Shown: one piece after another, positions 51,429 through 59,465 of the stretch
How positions within the stretch are numbered: the first letter of the stretch is position 1
Layout of the letters: each line of letters begins with the position of its first letter
Origin: Dietzia lutea
GTDB taxonomy: Bacteria > Actinomycetota > Actinomycetes > Mycobacteriales > Mycobacteriaceae
Direction: 5' to 3'
NCBI RefSeq assembly: GCF_003096075.1
Contig: NZ_CP015449.1
Location: 248,001 to 312,000, forward strand
DNA length: 64,000 nt
Made by a program: the position numbers and the translations under genes
Notes under the pieces: generated by a model
Database searches by the model: none
What the model was told of the DNA's origin: nothing
The model's input: the letters and a program-made list of their open reading frames with translations, nothing else

Positions 51429-52982
51429 GTGACGACGGCGAGGACGTTGTTCGCGGTCCCTGAGGGTCTGGGCGCGTTGGACATGGCGGCGGTCAGTGAG
51501 GCGGCTCGCGCGGCGACGCTGGCGCAGAACCGGGCCGGGGCGACGCGGTTGGAGGCCGCGTACGTGCTGGTCGAGCAGTTCGCCCGCGCGGCGCAGACCG
51601 AGGACGAGCAGGGGCCTGCGGGGTCGCGTCGGCCGGGGTATGCGCGGTTGGCGCCGGCGGCGCGGGCGCGTGATCATCTGGTGGCGGCGTGTCAGTTGAC
51701 GTGTTGGCATGCCGAGCGGTTGGTCACCGCGGGGGTGCAGATCCATACCCGTCTGTCCCGGCTGTGTTCGGTGGTGGGGCGGGGGGTGATGCCCGAGGAT
51801 CTGGCGGTCGATATCGCGTGTCGTCTGGCCGAGGTGCCGGATGCGATCGTGGGGGACGTGGAGGACGAGGTGCTGGCCCGCTTCACCGGCGATCTCGAGG
51901 GCGGGGACCGGCCGAGCCGGTCGGCGGTGGAGTCGGCGATCGAGGACGCGGTGGAGCGGTGCGATCCGGCCGGGGCGCAGGAGGCGGCTGAGGCGGCGGC
52001 CGAGACCCGCGAGGTGCGGTTCCGCGGCGGCCGCAACGGGATGGCCACGATGTGGGCCAAGCTCACCGCGGCCGATGCGGAGTTGCTGCGCCGTCGTATC
52101 GACACCGACGCCGCGGTGGCGGCCGCGGACGGGCTGGACCGGCCGATGGCTCAGTCGCGCGCGGACGCCCTGGCCGCGCTGGCGGTGTACCCGCCCGACG
52201 CAGCCGCCTGCGATACCGCCACCACCGGCGCATCCGCGGGCGATCCCGCCACCGGCACCGCCGACGCTGCGGCGGCGCCGGCCGAGGAGTGCGGTATCGA
52301 GCTCGGCCAGGTGCGGGTGGGGGCGGATCTGCCGCGTCCGTCGCTGGGCAACGCGGCGCGGGCGGGGGTGCCGATTCGGATCAGTGTGATCGCCTCGGCG
52401 GTGCGGGGTCTGCCGAATCGGGTGGAGTTCGTCCACGGCACCTACAGCAGCTTCGAGTGGTTGTGCACGGAGTTGCTCGAGGGCGATGAGGCCAGTGTGC
52501 GGTTCGAGCTCATCGACCCCGCCCCCGGAGTGCTGGACAACCCGGAGCGCGCGTTGCGGTATGTGATCACCCCGGCGATGGCCGAGCGGATCCGGCTACG
52601 CGACGGCACCTGTCGGCATCCGGGGTGTTCGGTGCCGGCGAAGGACTGCGACGTGGATCATGTGATCGCGTTCAACACGCGTGATCCGGAACTGGGTGGG
52701 CCGACCACCGAGTGGAACCTGGTGTGCCTGTGTCGCAAGCATCACCGGGAGAAGACGTTCGGCACCAACACCTACCGCACCGGCCCGCTGGGTGAGTTGA
52801 TCATCTGCACCGACACCGGGCACGAGCACCGCACCAGACCTAAAGGCCCCCTGGCGCGGGCCCGCGACGCCATCCGAGAACGCGAGTGGGAGGCCTTCGC
52901 CGACCGCATCATCGGACCCGACGGCACCCTGATCAACCCACCAGGCCACACCAGACACGGACCCCACACCCGACCCGCCTGA
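51429..52982 (+). CDS. 13E12-family protein: DUF222 domain with C-terminal HNH endonuclease (second copy)
   Basis: A 517-aa relative of the protein at 37362, clearly diverged. DUF222 region about 10-350: AATLAQNRAGATRLEAAYVLVEQ, VAACQLTCWHAERLVTAGVQ, RGVMPEDLAVDIACRLAEV. HNH at 390-445: CRHPGCSVPAKDCDVDHVIAF, NLVCLCRKHHREKTFG. GTG 51429 has GGAGGGGG 8 bases upstream and is preferred to the GTG at 51399. Behind a perfect SOS box, so it should be derepressed on DNA damage. No partner gene is adjacent; the next gene is convergent. Confidence 0.87.
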   Translation: MTTARTLFAVPEGLGALDMAAVSEAARAATLAQNRAGATRLEAAYVLVEQFARAAQTEDEQGPAGSRRPGYARLAPAARARDHLVAACQLTCWHAERLVTAGVQIHTRLSRLCSVVGRGVMPEDLAVDIACRLAEVPDAIVGDVEDEVLARFTGDLEGGDRPSRSAVESAIEDAVERCDPAGAQEAAEAAAETREVRFRGGRNGMATMWAKLTAADAELLRRRIDTDAAVAAADGLDRPMAQSRADALAALAVYPPDAAACDTATTGASAGDPATGTADAAAAPAEECGIELGQVRVGADLPRPSLGNAARAGVPIRISVIASAVRGLPNRVEFVHGTYSSFEWLCTELLEGDEASVRFELIDPAPGVLDNPERALRYVITPAMAERIRLRDGTCRHPGCSVPAKDCDVDHVIAFNTRDPELGGPTTEWNLVCLCRKHHREKTFGTNTYRTGPLGELIICTDTGHEHRTRPKGPLARARDAIREREWEAFADRIIGPDGTLINPPGHTRHGPHTRPA

Positions 52983-53009
52983 GAGGCCACGGCGCGCCGC
53001 CGGGGCTTC

Positions 53010-53522
53010 TCAGCAGTCGCCGACACCCACCCACTCCGACAAGCCGTCGGAGAAGCGCTGACGTTTCCAGATCGGCACCTCGTGCTTGAGGCGCTCGATG
53101 AGGTCCGAACACGCCGCGAACGCCTCCGCCCGGTGCGGCGCCACCGCCACCGCGACCACGGCGACCTCACCCACCGTCAACACGCCCACCCGGTGCACCG
53201 CGCCCACGCGCGTCACGCGCTGCGGATCGACGGGCCGACCGTCGGCGTCGGCGGGGCCGCTGTGTTCGCGGGCCACCTCCTCGCAGAGCCGGGCCAGCAC
53301 ATTCTGCGCGACAGGGTGAGCGGAGTACTCGATGTGCTCGACATCGGCGCGACCGGCGTCGTGATCACGCACGATCCCGGAGAACGTCACCATCGCGCCG
53401 TCCGCCGTGCTCCACACGGCCTGCTCGACGTCGCGGGGCTCGATCCGCTCGTCGGTGATCCGCGCCAGCGGCGCGGAGTGCGGCCCGGAGGACTGCCCCG
53501 GGGCCGGGGTCGTGGTCGACAT
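53010..53522 (-). CDS. moaE: Molybdopterin synthase catalytic subunit MoaE
   Basis: A 170-aa MoaE. It transfers sulfur from the MoaD thiocarboxylate to precursor Z to make molybdopterin. Motifs: GAMVTFSGIVRDHDAG, HIEYSAHPVAQNVLARL, HRVGVLTVGEVAVVAVAVAPHRAEAFAACSDLIERLKHEVPIWKRQRF, the last with the catalytic lysine. A 25-residue Pro/Ser N-terminal tail is extra. Start shares a base with the stop of the MoaC-MogA gene (TGATG). MoaD and MoaA are not in the window. Confidence 0.94.
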   Translation of the reverse strand: MSTTTPAPGQSSGPHSAPLARITDERIEPRDVEQAVWSTADGAMVTFSGIVRDHDAGRADVEHIEYSAHPVAQNVLARLCEEVAREHSGPADADGRPVDPQRVTRVGAVHRVGVLTVGEVAVVAVAVAPHRAEAFAACSDLIERLKHEVPIWKRQRFSDGLSEWVGVGDC

Positions 53523-54571
53523 CAGTGCCCACCCCCGTGGACGTGGACGTCCAGCAGGTGCTCGAGCAACTCGTCGAGCACCGCCAGCCCGTCACGGACC
53601 CCGCCCGACGACCCGGGCAGGTTCGCCACCAGCGTGCGCTCGGCGAACCCGGCGAGACCACGACTCATCGCCGCCGTCGGCGTCGCGGCCAGACCGCGGG
53701 CCCGCATCGCCTCCGCGACACCCGGCAGTTCGAGCGTCAGGTGCGGCGCGGTGGCCTCGGGCGTGCGGTCGTCGGGCGCGACCCCCGTGCCGCCCGTGGT
53801 GAGCAGGACCGCCGGCGAGCGGCGCACCTGCTCGGTGACCGCGGTGGCCACATCTGCATCGGCCACGACGTGCACCTCCACCGGCGAGAAGCCGCGCTCA
53901 CGCAGCCAGGCCTCGATGGCGGGCCCGGTGGTATCGGTGCGGTCGCCGCGGGCGGCGGCCGTGGAGGAGACGACGACGACGCCGGTCCGGCCGACCTCGA
54001 GGGCCGCGGGCCCGGAGTTCGAGCGAGCGCCCTCGTCGTCGTCGACGATCCCACCGCTCGGCTCAGTGCCGTGTTCCTCCCGTCTCCAGTCTCCGCGTTT
54101 GCCGCCCGACTTGGCGGCGAGTCGGACACCGTCCATGGTGGCGAGCGGGTCGACCGCCTTGACCATGTCGTGCAGCGTGAGCCCCGCGACCGACACGGCG
54201 GTGAGCGCCTCCATCTCCACGCCCGTCCGGCCGGTGGTCTTTGCGGTGGCACGGACGAGGATCTCGCCCGACTCGTCGTCGAGGTCGAAGTGCACCTTCA
54301 CCGAGTTCAACGGGATCTGGTGGCACAGCGGGATGAGCTCCGACGTCTTCTTGGCGGCCCCGATGCCGGCCAGTCGCGCGGTGGCCAGGACATCCGCCTT
54401 GCCGAGCGCGTCGCCGGCGACCATCGTCACCACGTCCGGGCGCGTGCGGAAGACGCCCTCCGCGGTGGCGGTGCGCGTGGTCACGGCCTTGTCGCCGACG
54501 TCGACCATCCGCACGCGGCCCTCCGGGTCGAGGTGGGTGAGGCCGGAGGGGGTGTGATGCGGGTCTGCCAT
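53522..54571 (-). CDS. MoaC-MogA fusion (cyclic pyranopterin synthase accessory plus molybdopterin adenylyltransferase-like)
   Basis: A 349-aa two-domain protein. Residues 1-160 are MoaC, with LTHLDPEGRVRMVDVGDKAVTTRTA at the start and KKTSELIPLCHQIPLNSV near 100. A charged linker (res 165-190, EEHGTEPSGGIVDDDEG) joins to a MogA/MoaB domain at 190-349 with VGRTGVVVVSSTAAARGDRTD, VLLTTGGTGVAPDDRTPEA and LPGSSGGVRDGL. One polypeptide would serve two non-consecutive steps of molybdenum-cofactor synthesis. A TAGCGT -10-like box lies 7 bases before the ATG. Such MoaC-MoaB fusions occur in actinobacteria. Confidence 0.9.
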   Translation of the reverse strand: MADPHHTPSGLTHLDPEGRVRMVDVGDKAVTTRTATAEGVFRTRPDVVTMVAGDALGKADVLATARLAGIGAAKKTSELIPLCHQIPLNSVKVHFDLDDESGEILVRATAKTTGRTGVEMEALTAVSVAGLTLHDMVKAVDPLATMDGVRLAAKSGGKRGDWRREEHGTEPSGGIVDDDEGARSNSGPAALEVGRTGVVVVSSTAAARGDRTDTTGPAIEAWLRERGFSPVEVHVVADADVATAVTEQVRRSPAVLLTTGGTGVAPDDRTPEATAPHLTLELPGVAEAMRARGLAATPTAAMSRGLAGFAERTLVANLPGSSGGVRDGLAVLDELLEHLLDVHVHGGGH

Positions 54572-54679
54572 GGCCTCCACGCTAGTCCTCGGCGCCGGGT
54601 GTGGCCGATCGGATCGGGGGAGGACCTCCGGCGGGCATGCTGGAGGTATCGCAGTGTGACCAGTGGAGGAGGCGGGCAG

Positions 54680-55903
54680 ATGGAGACGGCGATCGTCATC
54701 GGAGCGGGGATGGTGGGGCTGTCGACGGCCTGGCATCTGCAGGAACACGGTGTCGAGGTCACGGTGGTCGATCGAGAGGGGGTGGCCGCCGGTTCCTCGT
54801 GGGGGAACGCCGGCTACCTCGCCCCGGCCCTGACCCTGCCGCTGGCGGATCCGAGTGTGTGGACGTACGGGCTGAAGGCGTTGCTCGACCCGGATGCCGC
54901 GCTGCACGTGCCACTCCGGGTCGACCCCGGACTGTGGGGGTTCCTGGCGCGATTCCTCGCACACGGGACGATGCGGGCGTGGCATCGGGCCATGGCCGGC
55001 CTGGCCCCGATCAATGCCCTCGCTCTGGAGGCGTTCGACCAGCTGACGGACGGTGGGGTCGAGGCCCGGACGCGAGAGGGCCCCTTCGTGGTCGGGTTCA
55101 CCGACCACGCGTCGGCCACGGCGTTCCTCGACGAACTCCAGTGGGTTCGCGGCCACGGGATGGAGGTCGAGGTGGAGCGGCTCGACGTCGCCCGAACACT
55201 GGCGCCGATCCTCTCGGAGGAGGTCACGGCGGCCTACCGGATGGACGGCCAGCGCTTTATCGAACCGGGACCTTTCGTGAACGCGCTCGGCGACGCGGTC
55301 CGCGCGCGCGGCGCTCGGCTGCGCACCGGGGACGCCGTCACCGAGGTGAGGCCCGGACGCGCCCCCGGGGTCGTCCTCGCGACCGGGGAGCGGCTCAGCG
55401 CCGACTCGGTCGTCATCGCCACCGGTGCCTGGATGCCACAGCTCGCCCGCCCGCTCGGGGTGAGAGCGCGAGTCCAGGCGGGCCGGGGTTACTCGTTCTC
55501 GGTGGGCGTCGAGGAGCCGATCCCGCACCCCGTCTACCTGCCGGCGCAGCGCATCGCGTGCACCCCGTATCAGGGGCGGCTCCGGATCGCCGGAACGATG
55601 GAGTTCCTCGGACCCGACGAGCCGCCCCGGGACAGGCGGGTCCGGGCGATGCTCGATCAGGTCGACGGGGTGTTCCGAGGCGTGGACCTCGACGATAGGC
55701 GGGACGAGTGGGTCGGCTCCCGGCCCGTGACGCCCGACGGGCTGCCGCTGGTGGGCGCCACCGCGGGCCGTGGGGTGTACGTCGCCGGTGGCCACGGGAT
55801 GTGGGGGATCGTGCTCGGTCCCGCCACCGGGAGACTGCTCGCGAAGCAGATCGTCACCGGGCAGGTCGACCCGGTGCTCACGCCGTTCGACCCGCTGCGA
55901 TGA
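54680..55903 (+). CDS. FAD-dependent amino-acid dehydrogenase-like oxidoreductase (DadA family)
   Basis: A 407-aa DAO-fold flavoenzyme. The dinucleotide site is AIVIGAGMVGLSTAWHLQEHGV at residues 4-25, with SSWGNAGYLAPAL after it. Substrate-domain features include RFIEPGPFVNAL and the C-terminal GSRPVTPDGLPLVGATAGRGVYVAGGHGMWGIVLGPATG typical of D-amino acid dehydrogenase/glycine oxidase relatives. It likely oxidises a D-amino acid or another amine. GGAGGCGGG precedes the ATG. The gene is divergent from moaC-mogA. Confidence 0.82.
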   Translation: METAIVIGAGMVGLSTAWHLQEHGVEVTVVDREGVAAGSSWGNAGYLAPALTLPLADPSVWTYGLKALLDPDAALHVPLRVDPGLWGFLARFLAHGTMRAWHRAMAGLAPINALALEAFDQLTDGGVEARTREGPFVVGFTDHASATAFLDELQWVRGHGMEVEVERLDVARTLAPILSEEVTAAYRMDGQRFIEPGPFVNALGDAVRARGARLRTGDAVTEVRPGRAPGVVLATGERLSADSVVIATGAWMPQLARPLGVRARVQAGRGYSFSVGVEEPIPHPVYLPAQRIACTPYQGRLRIAGTMEFLGPDEPPRDRRVRAMLDQVDGVFRGVDLDDRRDEWVGSRPVTPDGLPLVGATAGRGVYVAGGHGMWGIVLGPATGRLLAKQIVTGQVDPVLTPFDPLR

Positions 55904-55973
55904 GCGCCCGGCCCGGTCATCGCCGAGCGGGGCCCGGCGACGTGGCAGTACGGGTGGGGGTTTAATCGCGGGA

Positions 55974-57062
55974 ATGGCATTGCTCTTCGAACCGATCCGC
56001 ATCCGCGACCTCGAGATCCGTAACCGGGCGTGGCTGTCCCCGATGTGTCAGTACTCGTGCGAGGACCGCGACGGCGTGCCGACGCCGTGGCACCTGGTCC
56101 ACCTCGGCGCGCGGGCGCAGGGTGGGTTCGGGCTGATCCTCGCCGAGGCCTCGGCCGTCGTGCCGGAGGGGCGCATCAGTCCGGAGGACGCCGGCCTGTG
56201 GAACGACGCCCAGCGCGACGCGTGGGCGCCCGTTGTGGACTTCGTGCACTCCCAGGGAGCGGCGATCGGCATCCAGCTGGCGCACGCCGGGCGCAAGGCG
56301 TCGACGTACCGGGCGTGGCCCGGCTACCCCGGCGGCTCCATGCCGGTCTCCGAGGGCGGCTGGACGACGGTCGCGCCGTCGGCGATCCCGTTCGGCGACA
56401 TGGCCACGCCCGAGGCGCTCGACGCCGACGGCGTCCGGGGCGTGGTGCGCGCCTTCGCCGACGCCGCCCGCCGCGCCGACCAGGCAGGGTTCGACGTGGT
56501 GGAGATCCACGCCGCCCACGGCTACCTGCTCCACGAGTTCCTCTCGCCGCTGTCCAACGAGCGCACCGACTCCTACGGCGGCTCGCGCGACAACCGCGCG
56601 CGGCTGCTGCTGGAGGTCTGCGACGCCGTGCGCGAGGTCTGGCCCCAGGGCAAGCCGCTGTTCGTGCGCATCTCGGCCACGGACTGGGTGCCCGGCGGCT
56701 GGACGCCCGAGGACTCGCGCTGGCTGGCGGACCGGCTCGCCGAGCACGGCGTGGACCTGGTGGACGTCTCATCCGCCGCGAACACGCCCGACCGCCCGCC
56801 GGTGGCGCTCGAGCAGGGCTACCAGGTGCCGCTCACCGAGGAGGTCCGCGCGTCGGGTGCGGTGCTCGCGGGCGCGGTCGGCCTGATCAGCGACCCGAAG
56901 TTCGCCGAGCGGCTGCTCGTCGAGGAGCGCGCCGACGTCGTGTTCCTCGGCCGCGCCGGACTCCGCGAGCCCGCCTGGCCGCAGCGCGCGGCCGCCGAGC
57001 TGGGCCTCGACTGGCGCGATGCGCCGTACCCGCCGCAGTACACGCGGGGGAAGTGGGACTGA
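55974..57062 (+). CDS. Old-yellow-enzyme family NADH:flavin oxidoreductase (YqjM/XenA type)
   Basis: A 362-aa FMN ene-reductase. Motifs: FEPIRIRDLEIRNRAWLSPMCQYSCEDRDG with the regulatory Cys, IQLAHAGRKAST, IHAAHGYLLHEFLSPLSNERTDSYGGS with the proton-donor region, and RADVVFLGRAGLREP binding FMN. The thermophilic-like YqjM/XenA branch reduces activated C=C bonds of enones or xenobiotics. A TTTAAT -10 box ends 7 bases before the ATG, suggesting a leaderless start. The end converges with the desaturase-fusion gene. Confidence 0.92.
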   Translation: MALLFEPIRIRDLEIRNRAWLSPMCQYSCEDRDGVPTPWHLVHLGARAQGGFGLILAEASAVVPEGRISPEDAGLWNDAQRDAWAPVVDFVHSQGAAIGIQLAHAGRKASTYRAWPGYPGGSMPVSEGGWTTVAPSAIPFGDMATPEALDADGVRGVVRAFADAARRADQAGFDVVEIHAAHGYLLHEFLSPLSNERTDSYGGSRDNRARLLLEVCDAVREVWPQGKPLFVRISATDWVPGGWTPEDSRWLADRLAEHGVDLVDVSSAANTPDRPPVALEQGYQVPLTEEVRASGAVLAGAVGLISDPKFAERLLVEERADVVFLGRAGLREPAWPQRAAAELGLDWRDAPYPPQYTRGKWD

Positions 57063-57081
57063 GCCCGGGCGGGCCGACCCG

Positions 57082-59364
57082 CTACAGGTCCAGCTCGATG
57101 TCCGAGCAGGCCAGCGCCGTGCAGACGGTGACACGGTCCTGCACTGTGACACGGTCCTGCACGGCCGCGCTGCCGGGCCCGGGCGCGGGACCGCTACCGG
57201 GCCCGTCGACCTCCGCGCGGGTCGTCCCGCTGAGCTTGGGCGTCACGCACGCCTTGCACAGCCCGCGCTCGCAGCCCGTGGGGACGGCGATCCCCGCGCG
57301 GCCCGCGGCCTCGAGAAGCGTGGTGGCGCCGTCGATCTCCACCGCGGTGCCGGAGCGGGCGAAGCGGACCGTGTAGCGGCTGCCGTCGTCCTCGGGTCGG
57401 TCCAGCTCGGGCGCGGTGAACGACTCGGCGTGGAACCGCCCGGCCGGTTGGTCCAGGTCGCCCAGCCAGCCGCGGGTCAGGTCGATGAGCGCGGGCGGGG
57501 CGCAGACGTAGGTCTCGCGCTCGGCGGCGTCCGGGACCACACGCCGCAGCAGCTCCGGGCTGAGCCGGCCGGTCTCGAGGCCGGCCCGCGGGGACGGGGC
57601 GTCCGTGAACAGGCGCAGCGTGACGCCGGAGGAGCGGGCGAGCTCGCGGAGTTCGGACTCGAAGATGATCGAGCGGTCGTCGCGGTTGAGATAGATCAGC
57701 GTCGCGTCGGGGTGGACGCCGGCCCGACGCGCATCGCGGGCGAGACGGCGCAGCAGGCTGATGATGGGGGTGATGCCGACCCCGCCGGCGATGAGCAGGG
57801 ACTTGGCGCCCGGGTCGGGGAGCGGGAAGTCACCGGACGACTGCGGCACGCCGACCAGCGTCACGTAGGACCCGGCGCGGAGCTCGTCGTTGAGGCGGTT
57901 GGACACCCGGCCGCCCTCGACGCGTTTAACGCAGATCTCCATGTCGCCGCCACCGCCGCCGACCGCCTTCGCGTCCGAGCTGTCACGGACCAGGCTGTAC
58001 TGGCGCACGAGGTCGGCGCCGGCGTCGCGGCCGCCGCCGACGCGGACCGAGACGTATGCGCCCGCGTCCCACTCGACGTCGTCCCAGCCGCGCGGCCGCG
58101 CCAGGCGCACGGACAGGGCCTGACCGTCGGCGACGGGCGTGGCGGACACGACCTTCGCGGCGGCGTTGTGGAAGCGGGGCTTGTCCAGATACGGCGACTC
58201 CGGCAGTGGCTCATAGGCGAACCCCGCGCGCAGCCGCCGGACGAGGTCGGCGGGATCGCGCAGGAGCCGGCCCGGCCGCCCGAACTCCCGCTCGCCGAAC
58301 GGGGCGGACAGCCCGGTGAGCGTCTTGGCGATGAGCGGCACGGTCTCTAACAGCGGCGTCTCGTGGTACGGCAGGCCGTACTCGGCGGCGATCGCCCGGA
58401 CCTCCGGCGCGATCTTCCGCTGCATCGACGGAGGCAGGTCGGGGAACAGGTGGTGCTCGACGTGCGTGTCCAGCCCGCCGTAGAAGATGCGCAGGTCGGG
58501 ACGGTTGGCGAACGGCACCTCCTCCTCGAGGATCCGCGCCAGGGCGTCGTCCATCTGCGTGCTCGGTAGGAAGTTGCGCGTGGCGCGGATCTGGCGCTCG
58601 TAGTACTGGTCGGCGGTCTCGTCGGGGCCCGGGTCGGTGAACAGCTCGAGTTCGCCCGCGTGGTGCTCGATGAACACGAGAAACAGCACCGCCATGTAGC
58701 CGGTGACGCCGCCGAGGTAGTTGGCGGCCAGCGTGGGCAGCGGCTTGTGGCCGGAACGGAACGGCTCGTCCACGAAGCGGCGGCGCAGGTCCCGGCCGGC
58801 GATGCGGGCGGGCGAGCGCAGGGTGTACGAGCTGAGGAAGCGCTCGCCGGAGACCTTGCGCGCGATGTTGGCCAAGAAGAACGGAGCCGCGGCCGGGGCG
58901 ACGGCCGCGAGCGCGGAGATGAGCGCGACCTGCCCCAGGTGATGGCCGTACCAGTCCTGACCGGCGCTGCCGCGGAAGATGCTGTAGCCGAGGTCGTGGT
59001 CCTTGCCGACGATGTTGGTGTTGGGGTGGTGGCCCGCGTGGTGCATCGTCTTCCAGTGGTCGACGTCCACGTTGAAGTCCCAGTCGTACCGGTCGGAGTG
59101 GTACTCGCCGTTGTCCGGCAGGTGGTCGTAACTCCCGTGCACGATGTTGTGGCCCAGCTCGGAGAACTGCATGAGCCGGTACATCATCTCCAGCGCGGTG
59201 GCACGGCGGATCGCGCGCGGCCCGCCCTCCCGGAGCAGTTCGCGGCGCCGCGCGTCGATCGCCCGCCCGTAGGCGGTGACGGTGCGGATGTGCTCCAGGT
59301 CCTCCTCGCCCACGGCGGCCTTGGCCCGTGAGTAGAGCGACTGGAGATCGTCGGCGAGAGTCAT
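57082..59364 (-). CDS. Three-domain fusion: fatty acid desaturase, flavin reductase, 2Fe-2S ferredoxin
   Basis: A 760-aa protein. Residues 1-375: membrane desaturase with the three His boxes HNIVH (72-76), HHAGHH (108-113) and HVEHH (301-305). Residues about 400-660: ferredoxin-NADP reductase-type unit with RQYSLVRD for flavin and GGVGITPIISLL for NAD(P). Residues about 680-760: plant-type 2Fe-2S ferredoxin with CERGLCKAC. The fourth Cys lies after an unusual Gly/Pro-rich insert that holds a duplicated QDRVTV. Electrons would pass from NAD(P)H to the diiron site within one chain. Mycobacterial DesA3 uses a separate reductase (Rv3230c). The start MTLADDLQ is where similarity begins. Divergent from an AraC regulator. 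Confidence 0.88.
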   Translation of the reverse strand: MTLADDLQSLYSRAKAAVGEEDLEHIRTVTAYGRAIDARRRELLREGGPRAIRRATALEMMYRLMQFSELGHNIVHGSYDHLPDNGEYHSDRYDWDFNVDVDHWKTMHHAGHHPNTNIVGKDHDLGYSIFRGSAGQDWYGHHLGQVALISALAAVAPAAAPFFLANIARKVSGERFLSSYTLRSPARIAGRDLRRRFVDEPFRSGHKPLPTLAANYLGGVTGYMAVLFLVFIEHHAGELELFTDPGPDETADQYYERQIRATRNFLPSTQMDDALARILEEEVPFANRPDLRIFYGGLDTHVEHHLFPDLPPSMQRKIAPEVRAIAAEYGLPYHETPLLETVPLIAKTLTGLSAPFGEREFGRPGRLLRDPADLVRRLRAGFAYEPLPESPYLDKPRFHNAAAKVVSATPVADGQALSVRLARPRGWDDVEWDAGAYVSVRVGGGRDAGADLVRQYSLVRDSSDAKAVGGGGGDMEICVKRVEGGRVSNRLNDELRAGSYVTLVGVPQSSGDFPLPDPGAKSLLIAGGVGITPIISLLRRLARDARRAGVHPDATLIYLNRDDRSIIFESELRELARSSGVTLRLFTDAPSPRAGLETGRLSPELLRRVVPDAAERETYVCAPPALIDLTRGWLGDLDQPAGRFHAESFTAPELDRPEDDGSRYTVRFARSGTAVEIDGATTLLEAAGRAGIAVPTGCERGLCKACVTPKLSGTTRAEVDGPGSGPAPGPGSAAVQDRVTVQDRVTVCTALACSDIELDL
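57128..57162. repeat. Direct repeat of about 18 bp in the ferredoxin-domain coding region
   Basis: GTGACACGGTCCTGCACT is present twice head to tail (the second copy loses its last base). On the minus strand it encodes QDRVTV twice, just before the last cluster Cys. It looks like a recent in-frame duplication. Confidence 0.85.
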
Positions 59365-59401
59365 ACCTGTGACCGTAGACACGCTTCTGCCGGGGCGAAA
59401 T

Positions 59402-59420
59402 GGCGCAAGCGGTCGCAAAG
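59402..59420 (+). promoter_or_regulatory. Possible AraC operator: direct repeats in the divergent promoter
   Basis: GGCGCAAG and GGTCGCAAAG lie about one helical turn apart between the desaturase-fusion start (59364) and the AraC-type regulator start. AraC-family proteins bind direct repeats of this size. Confidence 0.35.
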
Positions 59421-59465
59421 TTGGCATTTCCGGACATCCGGGTGGGTGGTTGGTACGTTCAGGCG

